NCBI GenBank assembly: GCA_934278965.1
Contig: CAKQWL010000046.1
Span: forward strand, 1-16,335
Reading direction: 5' to 3'
Length of the DNA: 16,335 bases
From: an uncultured Clostridia bacterium
Lineage (GTDB): Bacteria > Bacillota > Clostridia > Peptostreptococcales > Anaerovoracaceae
In this document: piece after piece, positions 6,009 through 13,204 of the stretch
Numbering within the stretch: position 1 is the first letter of the stretch
Layout: each line of letters starts with the position of its first letter
Program-made: the position numbers and the translations under genes
Notes under the pieces: generated by a model
The model's input: the letters and a program-made list of their open reading frames with translations, nothing else
What the model was told of the DNA's origin: nothing
Database searches by the model: none

Positions 6009-6530
6009 AGCAAGGAAAATCTGATCAACGAAGAGATTCGTGACAAGGAACTTCGCGTTATCGACGCGGATGGAACGATGGTAGGAATCATGAGCCGTGA
6101 ACAGGCATTGGATCTGGCAAATGAGAGAAAGCTGGATTTGGTCAATATTTCTCCGAACGCCAATCCACCGGTATGTAAAATTCTCGACTACGGGAAGTAC
6201 CGGTATGAGCTTCAGAAAAGAGAAAAAGAGGCGAAGAAGAAACAGAAGACAATGCAGGTGAAAGAAATTCGTCTCAGTACGTTCATTGAAGAACATGATA
6301 TCAATGTAAAAGCAAATACTGCGGCCAAGTTCCTGAAGGATGGCGATAAGGTTAAGGTTTCTCTTCGCTTCCGAGGAAGAGAGAGGGATTATATCAACAA
6401 AGGTATGGATGTCATGAACAAGTTCGCGCAGATCGTTGCGGAAGTCGGAAAGCCGGAAAAAAAGCCGGAGTTTGAGGGCAGGAGCCTGACCATGATCGTA
6501 ACACCGAAAACAGATAAGGAAAAACAGTAA
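6006..6530 (+). CDS. infC: Translation initiation factor IF-3
   Basis: A 174-residue IF3, the normal length. It binds the 30S subunit, prevents premature 50S joining and proofreads the start codon and initiator tRNA. The N-terminal domain starts NLINEEIRDKELRVIDADG and includes the conserved DLVNISPNANPPVCKILDYGKYRYE. A lysine-rich linker (KREKEAKKKQKTMQVKEIRL) leads to the C-terminal domain with FLKDGDKVKVSLRFRGRE and a final EGRSLTMIVTPK. The start codon is ATT; using the ATG at 5913 instead would put the leader terminator inside the coding region and add 31 residues unlike IF3. It is the first gene of the operon; rpmI follows 30 bases downstream. Expression is likely controlled twice: L20 on the leader, and IF3 through its own start codon. 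Confidence 0.96.
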   Translation: MSKENLINEEIRDKELRVIDADGTMVGIMSREQALDLANERKLDLVNISPNANPPVCKILDYGKYRYELQKREKEAKKKQKTMQVKEIRLSTFIEEHDINVKANTAAKFLKDGDKVKVSLRFRGRERDYINKGMDVMNKFAQIVAEVGKPEKKPEFEGRSLTMIVTPKTDKEKQ

Positions 6531-6560
6531 AATCAATCAATTACAGGAGGAGTGATTCAA

Positions 6561-6761
6561 ATGGCAAAGAACAAGATGAAGTCTCACAGAGGCGCGTGCA
6601 AGAGATTGAAGTTAACCGGTTCCGGTAAAGTAAAGAGAAATAAGGCATATAAGAGCCATATCCTTACAAAGAAATCGGCGAAGAGAAAGAGAGGCCTGAG
6701 AAAGGCAACGACACTCACCAGTGCAGATTTAAAGAGAATGCTCAGATCAATGGCGAAATAA
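6561..6761 (+). CDS. rpmI: 50S ribosomal protein L35 (bL35)
   Basis: A 66-residue, very basic ribosomal protein with the family pattern [31 protein letters not shown], then [11 protein letters not shown] and a short C-terminal helix. It binds 23S rRNA in the large subunit. ATG 6561 is used rather than in-frame GTG 6552, because AGGAGGAG (6545-6552) includes the GTG and is spaced 8 bases from ATG; L35 also begins MAKNKMKSH. It is the middle gene of the infC operon, 18 bases before rplT. Confidence 0.97.
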   Translation: MAKNKMKSHRGACKRLKLTGSGKVKRNKAYKSHILTKKSAKRKRGLRKATTLTSADLKRMLRSMAK

Positions 6762-6779
6762 GGTAGGAGGTAAGGAAAC

Positions 6780-7136
6780 ATGGCAAGAGTAAAAAAGGGT
6801 GTAAACGCTCATAAGAGACATAAAAAAGTTTTGAAGCAGGCGAAGGGATTTTACGGTCTGAAGAGTAAAGTCTTCCGCGCTGCGAAGCCTGCAGTGATGA
6901 GATCTCTGAGATCCGCTTATGTCGGCAGAAAGCTGAAGAAGAGAGAGTACAGAAGACTCTGGATTGCGAGAATCAACGCTGCGGCAAGAATGAATGACAT
7001 TTCTTACTCCAGACTGATGGATGGATTGAAGAAGGCGAACATTGAGATCAACAGAAAGATGCTTTCTGAAATGGCGATTTACGATGCACCGGCATTCGCA
7101 GCACTCTGTGACAAGGCCAAGGCAGCACTGAAATAA
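6780..7136 (+). CDS. rplT: 50S ribosomal protein L20 (bL20)
   Basis: A 118-residue ribosomal protein needed for early 50S assembly and, in Firmicutes, the repressor of its own operon through the infC leader. It shows the family sequence [26 protein letters not shown], then [21 protein letters not shown], and a C-terminal globular part beginning [17 protein letters not shown]. The length is standard. AGGAGGT (6765-6771) is 8 bases upstream of ATG. It is the last gene of the operon; the terminator that follows also carries the spoIIG promoter. Confidence 0.97.
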   Translation: MARVKKGVNAHKRHKKVLKQAKGFYGLKSKVFRAAKPAVMRSLRSAYVGRKLKKREYRRLWIARINAAARMNDISYSRLMDGLKKANIEINRKMLSEMAIYDAPAFAALCDKAKAALK

Positions 7137-7142
7137 AATCGA

Positions 7143-7172
7143 TTCGACAAGTACATTTGACAGGATTCGACC
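7143..7172 (+). promoter_or_regulatory. Two Spo0A boxes of the spoIIG promoter
   Basis: TTCGACA (7143-7149) is a perfect 0A box read on the lower strand (TGTCGAA). TTCGACC (7166-7172) matches six of seven positions in the same orientation. They lie 7 bases upstream and 3 bases downstream of the -35 hexamer. Spo0A-phosphate is the known activator of spoIIG in Bacillus, acting from boxes next to the -35. Confidence 0.75.
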
Positions 7173-7190
7173 CCCCTGTCCGGATATAAT
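7157..7190 (+). promoter_or_regulatory. spoIIG promoter (sigma-A, 22-bp spacer, Spo0A-dependent type)
   Basis: A perfect TTGACA (7157-7162) and a perfect TATAAT (7185-7190) are separated by 22 bases, too far for unaided sigma-A polymerase. The Bacillus subtilis spoIIG promoter is known for this same unusual spacing and needs Spo0A-phosphate. Transcription should begin near 7194-7200. The -10 lies almost wholly in the loop of the rplT terminator hairpin. Confidence 0.8.
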
Positions 7191-7212
7191 AAAATCCGGA
7201 CAGGGGGTTTTT
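7172..7212 (+). terminator. Intrinsic terminator of the infC-rpmI-rplT operon, overlapping the spoIIG promoter
   Basis: A perfect 14-bp stem CCCCCTGTCCGGAT (7172-7185) / ATCCGGACAGGGGG (7194-7207) with an 8-base loop, followed by TTTTT (7208-7212). It lies 35 bases after the rplT stop. The loop contains the spoIIG -10, and the 3' arm contains the AGGGGG that serves as the spoIIGA Shine-Dalgarno. Confidence 0.93.
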
Positions 7213-7214
7213 CT

Positions 7215-8066
7215 TTGGTCGTATATGCAGAATATCTGTTTGCAGAAAACTTCATTACGGGAATCCTTATTTTGTATTTTACGGGTCGGCTTTGCGGCTG
7301 TGCGGCAAATAAATTCCGCATTGCTGCCGGCGGAGTTCTCTGCGGACTCTTTTCCTTCACCATTTTTGTGCGGATACCTTTACCATTCTCATCCGTGACA
7401 ACGAAGCTTGTCTTTTCGGTGCTGGTATGCGGTGTTGCTTTTTCTTTTTCCGCGCTGCGCAGGCGCGGCGGCTGGAAATTGGTTCCTGTCTTTTATATCG
7501 TGTCGTTCCTGCTTGGGGGGATTACATTTGCGGTTCTGTTTGTAACGGGATTCTGCGGGGCGGCGGGAAATGGATATCTGTATTTGCCGGCACCTACATA
7601 TGCCTGTGTCATGCTCGGAATCGGGAGCGGATACCTTGCAGGAGCTTTTCTGATCCGTCAGATCAAAAACAAAGTGCGGTCGGAAAAACTGCAATACGAA
7701 GCAGTGGTCGAAATCGGAGACAGCAAATTTTCGTTTTCGGCTTATACCGATACCGGCAACGGCCTTTGTGATCCGATTTCTCATGCACCGGTTTCTGTGA
7801 TTACGGAAGCGGGCGCGAGGCGGATTTACCAAATGCTTTCTCCGCAGGAGCGCGCGTGCCGGTACTGTGTCATTCCGTTTCGTGCGGCAGGAACAGAGAA
7901 CGGTACGATGGACGGCATCCGGGCGGATCGGATAACCTTGAACGACGGACGAAGCTTTTCTCCGGTCATCTTCGCGGTCTATCGCGGAGATTTCCGGACG
8001 GGATTCGGCACGGAAAAGTGTGATATTTTACTGAATCAGGAAATTGTGGGAGGCGGGTTGATATGA
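7215..8066 (+). CDS. spoIIGA: Sporulation sigma-E factor-processing peptidase SpoIIGA
   Basis: A 283-residue aspartic protease of the sporulation septum that removes the pro-peptide of sigma-E in the mother cell after a forespore signal (SpoIIR). The N-terminal half has about five hydrophobic membrane segments, from [20 protein letters not shown] to [19 protein letters not shown]. The C-terminal half is the protease domain, with the active-site motif DTGNGLCDP and D179 as the catalytic aspartate. It starts with TTG 7215, since no ATG or GTG is nearby and the first residues match the family start ([12 protein letters not shown]). AGGGGG (7202-7207) is 7 bases upstream, inside the terminator 3' arm. 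The stop overlaps the sigE start by 4 bases (ATGA), implying translational coupling of protease and substrate. It is slightly shorter than the Bacillus protein (about 309 residues). Confidence 0.94.
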   Translation: MVVYAEYLFAENFITGILILYFTGRLCGCAANKFRIAAGGVLCGLFSFTIFVRIPLPFSSVTTKLVFSVLVCGVAFSFSALRRRGGWKLVPVFYIVSFLLGGITFAVLFVTGFCGAAGNGYLYLPAPTYACVMLGIGSGYLAGAFLIRQIKNKVRSEKLQYEAVVEIGDSKFSFSAYTDTGNGLCDPISHAPVSVITEAGARRIYQMLSPQERACRYCVIPFRAAGTENGTMDGIRADRITLNDGRSFSPVIFAVYRGDFRTGFGTEKCDILLNQEIVGGGLI

Positions 8067-8773
8067 TGAGAATAGAAGCGATTGTGAAACTTCTGAAGAA
8101 CTGGTTCGGAATGGCAGATGTGGGGGATTTCTTTTACATAGGGGGCAGTGATGTCCTGCCGCCGCCGCTTTCGCCGGAAGAGGAAAAAGAACTTCTTGCG
8201 CAGTTTGATGAGGGAAGCAAAGAGGCGAGGGCCATTCTGATTGAGCGTAATTTGAGATTGGTTGTCTACATCGCCAAGAAGTTTGAAAATGCCGGGGTGA
8301 ATGTGGAAGATCTGATCTCAATCGGTACCATTGGCTTGATCAAGGCGGTCAATACCTTTAATTCCGGAAGAAATATCAAGCTTGCAACATATGCGTCCCG
8401 CTGCATTGAAAATGAAATTCTGATGTATCTGCGGCGCAACAGCAAGACCAGAAATGAAGTTTCTTTTGATGAGCCACTGAATGTCGATTGGGACGGAAAC
8501 GAACTTCTGCTCTCGGATATTCTCGGTACGGAAAACGACATCGTGTACAGCCATATTGAAGAGACGGTCAATCGGGATCTTTTGACTTATGCGCTCGGAA
8601 AGCTGAACAGCCGGGAAAAGGAACTGATGGAAATGCGTTTCGGACTGGTCAGCGGGCGCAGCATGACGCAGAAGGAGGTGGCAGATGTGATGGGGATTTC
8701 GCAGTCCTACATCTCCAGACTGGAGAAAAAGATTATAAGTCGGCTTCGCCGTGAAATTCGCCGGCTCGGCTGA
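8063..8773 (+). CDS. sigE: RNA polymerase sporulation sigma factor pro-sigma-E
   Basis: A 236-residue early mother-cell sigma factor, made as an inactive precursor. The first 24 residues ([24 protein letters not shown]) are an amphipathic pro-sequence; processing by SpoIIGA is expected just before [13 protein letters not shown], which matches the Bacillus cleavage region. Sigma region 2 follows: [36 protein letters not shown] and [20 protein letters not shown]. Then come [23 protein letters not shown] and region 4 with [26 protein letters not shown] (8048-8053) precedes ATG by 9 bases. The gene overlaps spoIIGA and is followed by sigG, the usual Clostridia order. All regions are present, so the protein should be functional. 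Confidence 0.97.
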   Translation: MMRIEAIVKLLKNWFGMADVGDFFYIGGSDVLPPPLSPEEEKELLAQFDEGSKEARAILIERNLRLVVYIAKKFENAGVNVEDLISIGTIGLIKAVNTFNSGRNIKLATYASRCIENEILMYLRRNSKTRNEVSFDEPLNVDWDGNELLLSDILGTENDIVYSHIEETVNRDLLTYALGKLNSREKELMEMRFGLVSGRSMTQKEVADVMGISQSYISRLEKKIISRLRREIRRLG

Positions 8774-8902
8774 GCCTGGGGAAATAAAAATACATTTCCC
8801 GGAAAATAATACAAAAAATACTTCCCAAAAGGCTTGAAGAGGAATAAAAGCAGGATTGTTTGTACAAGATGAAAGTAGAAAAACAAGCCGGAGGGGGATA
8901 AA

Positions 8903-9676
8903 ATGACGGGAAATAAAGTAGAGATCTGCGGCGTTAACACCGCAAAACTGCCTGTTTTTCAGGATGCCGAGATGAAAGAGATGCTGAAAAAGATTCAGGC
9001 AGGCGACAAGGATGTCAAGGATGAATTTATTCGCGGAAATCTGAGGTTGGTGCTTTCCGTAATCCAGCGATTCGGAAACAGGGGTGAAAATCCGGATGAT
9101 CTGTTTCAAGTCGGATGTATCGGACTGATCAAGGCAATCAATAATTTTGATCTGTCACACGGCGTTAAATTTTCAACATACGCGGTTCCGATGATCGTTG
9201 GAGAAGTTCGAAGATACCTGCGGGACAATAACAGCATACGCGTTTCGCGTTCACTTCGGGATACGGCATACCGGGCGCTTTCCGTGAAGGAACGGCTTCA
9301 CCGGGAACTGCAGCGGGAGCCGTCTGTCTCTGAAATCGCGAAAGAAATGGAAATTCCGAGAGAAGATCTGGTCATAGCACTGGATGCTATTCAGGAACCG
9401 ATCTCACTGTATGAACCGGTCTTTCATGATGACGGAGATCCGATCTATGTGATGGATCAGGTGCGGGATACCAAAAACAGCGATGCCTCATGGATTGAAA
9501 ATCTCTCACTTTCGGAGGCGATGAAGAAACTGACACCGAGAGAACGGCATATTTTGGAGCTTCGCTTCTTTGAGGGAAAAACTCAGATGGAGGTAGCAGA
9601 AGAAATTTCGATCAGTCAGGCGCAGGTGTCGCGACTGGAAAAAAACGCACTGCGTTATATGCGCAAGTATGTTTGA
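8903..9676 (+). CDS. sigG: RNA polymerase sporulation sigma factor sigma-G
   Basis: A 257-residue late forespore sigma factor. The N-terminus NKVEICGVNTAKLP is the sigma-G signature. Region 2 reads NLRLVLSVIQRFGNRGE, DDLFQVGCIGLIKAINNFDL and KFSTYAVPMIVGEVRRYLRD. Region 3 follows NSIRVSRSLRDTAYRAL, and region 4 contains LRFFEGKTQMEVAEEISISQ and AQVSRLEKNALRYM. The start ATG has a strong GGAGGGGG (8890-8897) 5 bases upstream. It lies 129 bases after sigE. I find no convincing sigma-F promoter (GCATA with GG-rich -10) in that gap, so read-through from spoIIG or a poorly matching promoter is likely. Known targets of the family are spore DNA-protection and germination genes; none is adjacent. Confidence 0.97.
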   Translation: MTGNKVEICGVNTAKLPVFQDAEMKEMLKKIQAGDKDVKDEFIRGNLRLVLSVIQRFGNRGENPDDLFQVGCIGLIKAINNFDLSHGVKFSTYAVPMIVGEVRRYLRDNNSIRVSRSLRDTAYRALSVKERLHRELQREPSVSEIAKEMEIPREDLVIALDAIQEPISLYEPVFHDDGDPIYVMDQVRDTKNSDASWIENLSLSEAMKKLTPRERHILELRFFEGKTQMEVAEEISISQAQVSRLEKNALRYMRKYV

Positions 9677-9705
9677 ATCGCGGCATAAAAGGCAGAGGCG
9701 GTGAA

Positions 9706-9734
9706 TTGACAGAGCATGGCGCCTTTGATACAAT
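9706..9734 (+). promoter_or_regulatory. sigma-A promoter of the MATE transporter gene
   Basis: A perfect TTGACA (9706-9711), a 17-base spacer and TACAAT (9729-9734), 29 bases after the sigG stop. The predicted start is near 9741, giving a short leader to ATG 9770 with no obvious operator. Confidence 0.85.
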
Positions 9735-9769
9735 GAGAGAAATACGCGAAAGAAAGGAATTTGATTCAA

Positions 9770-11128
9770 ATGCTGAATGAGCGCAGCCTGCTCTCTCAAT
9801 TTTTGCACTTTACAGCAGCGACAGTAGCCTCACTGATGGTATTTTCTCTTTATTCGATTGTCGACGGATTGTTTGTAGCAAAGGGTGTCGGGAAATACGC
9901 AATGTCTGCGGTAAACTTAGCCGTTCCGTTTACCAATGTTCTTTTTTCCATTGCCGTTATCTTTGCGGTCGGAAGCAGTACGATTATCGCCATCTATCTC
10001 GGACAGGGAAAGAAAGAAAAGGCGAACAGTCTTTTTTCGCAGAACCTCGTGCTTCTCACTGTATTCGGCCTTTTCATCGGGGCGTTGGTTTTTATGTTTC
10101 CGGAACCTTTTGCGAAACTGCTCGGCGCGAAGGATATTACACTTCCTTACACGATTGATTATTTGAAGGGTCTGGCGCCGTTTTCCGTATTTTTTATCAT
10201 TTCTTATAATCTGGAAGTGCTGATCAAAACGGACGGGTATCCGAAACTGGCGATTTTGACCGTAATCACCGGGTGCCTCGCAAACTGCGTTTTAGATTAT
10301 ACGGCTATTTTTATTCTGGATATGGGAATTTTCGGTGCGGCAGTTGCGACCGGTCTTTCTCAGATGCTGACCTCTGTGATTTATATGCATCATTTTCTGC
10401 GCGGAAAGACAACCTTCCATCCGGTTCGTTTCCGTATGGAATGGAGCATTTACCGCCGATTGATCCCGATCGGTATCGCGGACGGAATGACCGAGCTCTG
10501 CAACGGATTGATGATTTTTCTTTTTAATCGGGTGATCCTCTTCTGTCTCGGACAGGATGGGCTGGTCAGTTATACGATTATTGCTTATGTCAACACCCTG
10601 GTGATCAATACGATGATGGGAATTTCTCAGGGAAGCCAGCCGCTGATCAGTTTCCATTATGGGAGCAGCGATCGTGCAGGGTACCGAAAGCTTCTCCGTT
10701 ACGGTTTTACAGCAATTGCAGCATTGACAGGGATCATCTTTGCAGCGGCAATGGTGTTTGCGCCGCAGATTGTCGGGATTTTCCTTGGAAACGAAAATCC
10801 GGAGATTAATTTTGCCTCGATCCAGGCCCTTCGGATGTACGCAGTCTCTTACCTCACTGTAGGGTTCAATATTCTGATGGGCGGCTTCCTGACGGCGGTG
10901 GAGCGGCCGAAAGGTGCGATCTGCATTTCGGCGGGACGCGGGCTTATTTTCCAGGCAGCAGCACTCGGCCTTCTGGCATTTCTCGCAGGGGGCCGCGCCA
11001 TCTGGCTGACGCCGACGGTTTCGGAAGCCGTTTGTCTCGTGATGGCCGTTTTCTTCCTGAGAAGATTTCTCAGAGCGGATGAATTTCAGAGAGAGTCTTT
11101 TTCCGCAGTGGAAACCAATCCGGAGTAA
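9770..11128 (+). CDS. MATE-family multidrug/cation efflux transporter
   Basis: A 452-residue polytopic membrane protein with about twelve hydrophobic segments in two homologous halves, as in MATE transporters, which export cationic drugs or metabolites in exchange for Na+ or H+. Typical features are YSIVDGLFVAKGVGKYAMSAVNLAVP in the first two helices, VIFAVGSSTIIAIYLGQG, and IKTDGYPKLAILTVITG before helix 5-6. In the second half IAYVNTLVINTMMGISQGSQPLIS is characteristic. It most resembles the MepA-like branch. ATG 9770 is preferred to in-frame TTG 9761, since AGAAAGGA (9751-9758) is only 2 bases before the TTG and 11 before the ATG. It is monocistronic, with its own promoter and a shared bidirectional terminator. 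Substrate unknown. Confidence 0.9.
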   Translation: MLNERSLLSQFLHFTAATVASLMVFSLYSIVDGLFVAKGVGKYAMSAVNLAVPFTNVLFSIAVIFAVGSSTIIAIYLGQGKKEKANSLFSQNLVLLTVFGLFIGALVFMFPEPFAKLLGAKDITLPYTIDYLKGLAPFSVFFIISYNLEVLIKTDGYPKLAILTVITGCLANCVLDYTAIFILDMGIFGAAVATGLSQMLTSVIYMHHFLRGKTTFHPVRFRMEWSIYRRLIPIGIADGMTELCNGLMIFLFNRVILFCLGQDGLVSYTIIAYVNTLVINTMMGISQGSQPLISFHYGSSDRAGYRKLLRYGFTAIAALTGIIFAAAMVFAPQIVGIFLGNENPEINFASIQALRMYAVSYLTVGFNILMGGFLTAVERPKGAICISAGRGLIFQAAALGLLAFLAGGRAIWLTPTVSEAVCLVMAVFFLRRFLRADEFQRESFSAVETNPE

Positions 11129-11185
11129 AAAGTGGTGAATCCCAAAAAAAGAAAAATTTGGAGTCAGAAGAAAAATGCAAAACAA

Positions 11186-11220
11186 AAACAGCCCATGTCG
11201 GCCGACATGGGCTGTTTCTT
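11186..11220. terminator. Bidirectional intrinsic terminator between convergent genes
   Basis: A perfect 32-bp palindrome (11186-11217) centred on GGCC, with half-site AAACAGCCCATGTCGG. On the + strand it is followed by TTTCTTCGTTTTT; on the - strand the stem runs into TTTTTGTTTTG. It ends the MATE gene from the left and the methyltransferase gene from the right. Confidence 0.92.
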
Positions 11221-11252
11221 CGTTTTTGATATGTTCCGTATACGAAAGCGGT

Positions 11253-12464
11253 TTATTGGATCATGAGCTTATCAATGGTAGGGGAGACCTTGTAATAATC
11301 CCGGAGTGCCCGATACTCCGATCCGGCTTTTGGATTCGGACGGCTCTGCTTCTCGCGAACGGCGCGAATCATGATGTTCCGGGCGGTATGCTCCAGAGAA
11401 GTGAATTCAATTAGGGAAACCTTATAGCCGGCCTCCTCCAGCTTCAATGCACGCAGTCCGTCGGTCAGGATTTCTGTAAAACGCTCTTTCAGGATGCCGT
11501 GCTTGTACATCGGCGCATGGAGCTCGCTTCGAATCTGACCGAAAAGCTCATGCTGACAGCACGGAACGGAGAGGATGACCGGAGCGTTCCACGAAACGGC
11601 ATTGATCAGAGCGTAGTCTGTGGCTGTATCGCAGGCATGAAGCGTGACGACCATATCGGCATGGTCGTTGGTGTAATCGGCAATATCACCGCGCAGGAAG
11701 TGAAGCTCCCGGTAACCGAGGTCCTCCGCAATTCCGGCGCAGAACTGAATGACATCTTCTTTCAGATCGAGACCGATAATCTCTACATTTCGGTGCTGTA
11801 AAATCTTTAAGTAGTAATAAAGGGCAAAAGTCAGATAGGCTTTGCCGCAGCCGAAATCGATGATCCGGAGAGGCCGATCCGTTTTCGGGAGATATCCGAG
11901 AGTATCGTCAACGATTTCGAGATAGCGATTGATCTGACGGTATTTGGCATAATGCTTGGGAAAGACATTGCCTTTGGCATCCATTACGCCGAGCCGTATC
12001 AGGAAATCACACGGCTTCCCGTTTGGAATGATCCGTTTCTTGCTGCGGTCATGGGTCAGGCGATCCTGCGGCAAAGAGGCATCGGATTTTCCGCCGCACC
12101 GGCAGGAAGCGTCGACTTCTTTTTCCCGGGCAATGATTTTCGGAAGATCCGGTCTTGCAGCTAAAATCTGCACTTCTCCATGCAGGGTAAAGGCGTTGAT
12201 CTGCTTAAAATCACGCAGAATAAGATCGCAGGCAAGAGAAAATGCTTCCTCCCGGCTCAAATTGTCATGCAGAACTCTGTCACGGTAAGTATATTCCGCC
12301 TGGAACGCGACTTCTCCTTTTACTTTGACCGGGCGGATTGTGACTTTTCTGTAAGGCAGGGATTTTTTTCGGCAATCCCCGAAAACGAGGCGAACCAGGG
12401 ACGGGAGTCCGTTTTCGTCACACTCGAAAATCAGGGATTTTAGCGTTTCTTTGAGTTTTTCCAT
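11253..12464 (-). CDS. Class I SAM-dependent methyltransferase (Methyltransf_32-like)
   Basis: A 403-residue protein. The C-terminal half has a Rossmann-type methyltransferase core: motif I IIDFGCGKAYLTFALYYYL (about 201-219), an acidic second strand IIGLDLKE (229-236), then HACDTATDYAL (276-286) and SVPCCQHE (299-306). The HACDTATD and PCC motifs are typical of the Methyltransf_32 group, whose substrate is not established to my knowledge; RNA is one possibility. The N-terminal 150 residues carry no domain I recognise, though there is a CRCGGK segment (121-126) and a basic stretch. The gene is second in a - strand pair, 12 bases after the amidase stop. No Shine-Dalgarno stands before its ATG, so translation may depend on coupling. 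Catalytic class is quite sure; target unknown. Confidence 0.8.
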   Translation of the reverse strand: MEKLKETLKSLIFECDENGLPSLVRLVFGDCRKKSLPYRKVTIRPVKVKGEVAFQAEYTYRDRVLHDNLSREEAFSLACDLILRDFKQINAFTLHGEVQILAARPDLPKIIAREKEVDASCRCGGKSDASLPQDRLTHDRSKKRIIPNGKPCDFLIRLGVMDAKGNVFPKHYAKYRQINRYLEIVDDTLGYLPKTDRPLRIIDFGCGKAYLTFALYYYLKILQHRNVEIIGLDLKEDVIQFCAGIAEDLGYRELHFLRGDIADYTNDHADMVVTLHACDTATDYALINAVSWNAPVILSVPCCQHELFGQIRSELHAPMYKHGILKERFTEILTDGLRALKLEEAGYKVSLIEFTSLEHTARNIMIRAVREKQSRPNPKAGSEYRALRDYYKVSPTIDKLMIQ

Positions 12465-12476
12465 GCGTTCAGTATA

Positions 12477-13028
12477 TCACATTCGGTTTGGGTTTACAAA
12501 AGGTATTCCGAAATATTCCGTAAGCGATAAAACAAGGTTGGAAGCAATCTCATCGATGTTTTCGGCAATCCAGCTCATGTCGCTTATATTATCGTGATAG
12601 GCAATTTCAATTAAGAGGGCGGTCGCGCGCGTGCGGCGGAGCTCCGCAAGCGTTGTGTTCGGGATGACGGCGACGAGTGCGGGATTCGGATAAATGGACC
12701 GCAGATTGTCGGCAAAAATACCGGCGGCGCGCTCTCCGTCCGTACTGTAAGCATAGTAATAGACATCCGGGCCCATCAGGACGCCGGCGAGATTTTCCGG
12801 CGCGGCGTTGGAATGAAGCGCAAGGTGAAAATCGTAATTTCCGGCGTTGGATTGCGCGATTACCTGTGAAAGAGTATCGTAGGGATTATTGCGGGCAAAG
12901 GTGATGCCGCTCGCCCGCAGATACGGCACCATGGCATCTGCGATCAGGTTCATGTAATATTCTTCGCTTTCCCCGAGAATGGTTTCGTTGAAGTCCTGGA
13001 CGGACGGACTGATGTATACGCTTGGCAT
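12477..13028 (-). CDS. Amidase_3-like N-acetylmuramoyl-L-alanine amidase lacking the first zinc-ligand histidine
   Basis: A 183-residue protein with the amidase_3 fold. It shows a glutamate helix E20-E23 (ESEEYYMNLIADAMVPYL), a central HLALHSNAAP with H72 as the expected zinc ligand, and LLIEIAYHDN with E141 as the expected catalytic glutamate. The first motif, normally DPGHGG, is replaced by YISPSVQDFN, so that histidine ligand is missing. There is no signal peptide; the protein begins directly with the first beta strand. ATG 13028 is chosen because AGGAGG (complement of 13037-13042) is 8 bases upstream; the frame is open to 13052 but that start has no such site. The gene heads a - strand unit with the SAM methyltransferase and diverges from typA. 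It could be a true amidase of a divergent subfamily, or a non-catalytic peptidoglycan binder. Confidence 0.8.
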   Translation of the reverse strand: MPSVYISPSVQDFNETILGESEEYYMNLIADAMVPYLRASGITFARNNPYDTLSQVIAQSNAGNYDFHLALHSNAAPENLAGVLMGPDVYYYAYSTDGERAAGIFADNLRSIYPNPALVAVIPNTTLAELRRTRATALLIEIAYHDNISDMSWIAENIDEIASNLVLSLTEYFGIPFVNPNRM

Positions 13029-13107
13029 CAAAAATTCCTCCTGACAAATCAATAAAAATGAACAGTAACAGTATATGGGTATTTTCCGCCATTCGTGAGG
13101 ATAATTC

Positions 13108-13136
13108 TTGCAGGAGACAAAGAATTGTGATAAAAT
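13108..13136 (+). promoter_or_regulatory. Probable sigma-A promoter of typA
   Basis: TTGCAG (13108-13113), a 17-base spacer and TAAAAT (13131-13136), with TG at 13128-13129 giving an extended -10 (TGATAAAAT). The predicted start is near 13143, 62 bases before the typA ATG. It lies in the divergent intergenic region with the - strand amidase. Confidence 0.7.
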
Positions 13137-13204
13137 ACTTAGGTTATCATGTGACGAGAAAAAGAAGAAAGAACGGAAGAAGAAGTTCCGAAAGAGGCAG
13201 AAAA

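Noticed and set aside
8779..8800. Hairpin GGGAAAT/ATTTCCC after sigE as terminator
   Set aside because: No T-run follows on either strand; read-through into sigG is more likely.
13070..13077. CATATACT on the - strand as a sigma-E -10 for the divergent amidase
   Set aside because: It fits CATA-N3-T, but no convincing -35 lies at the right distance, so a sporulation promoter is not supported.
13022..13204. In-frame upstream extension of typA
   Set aside because: It crosses the predicted typA promoter and the divergent amidase RBS, and the added residues are unlike TypA.
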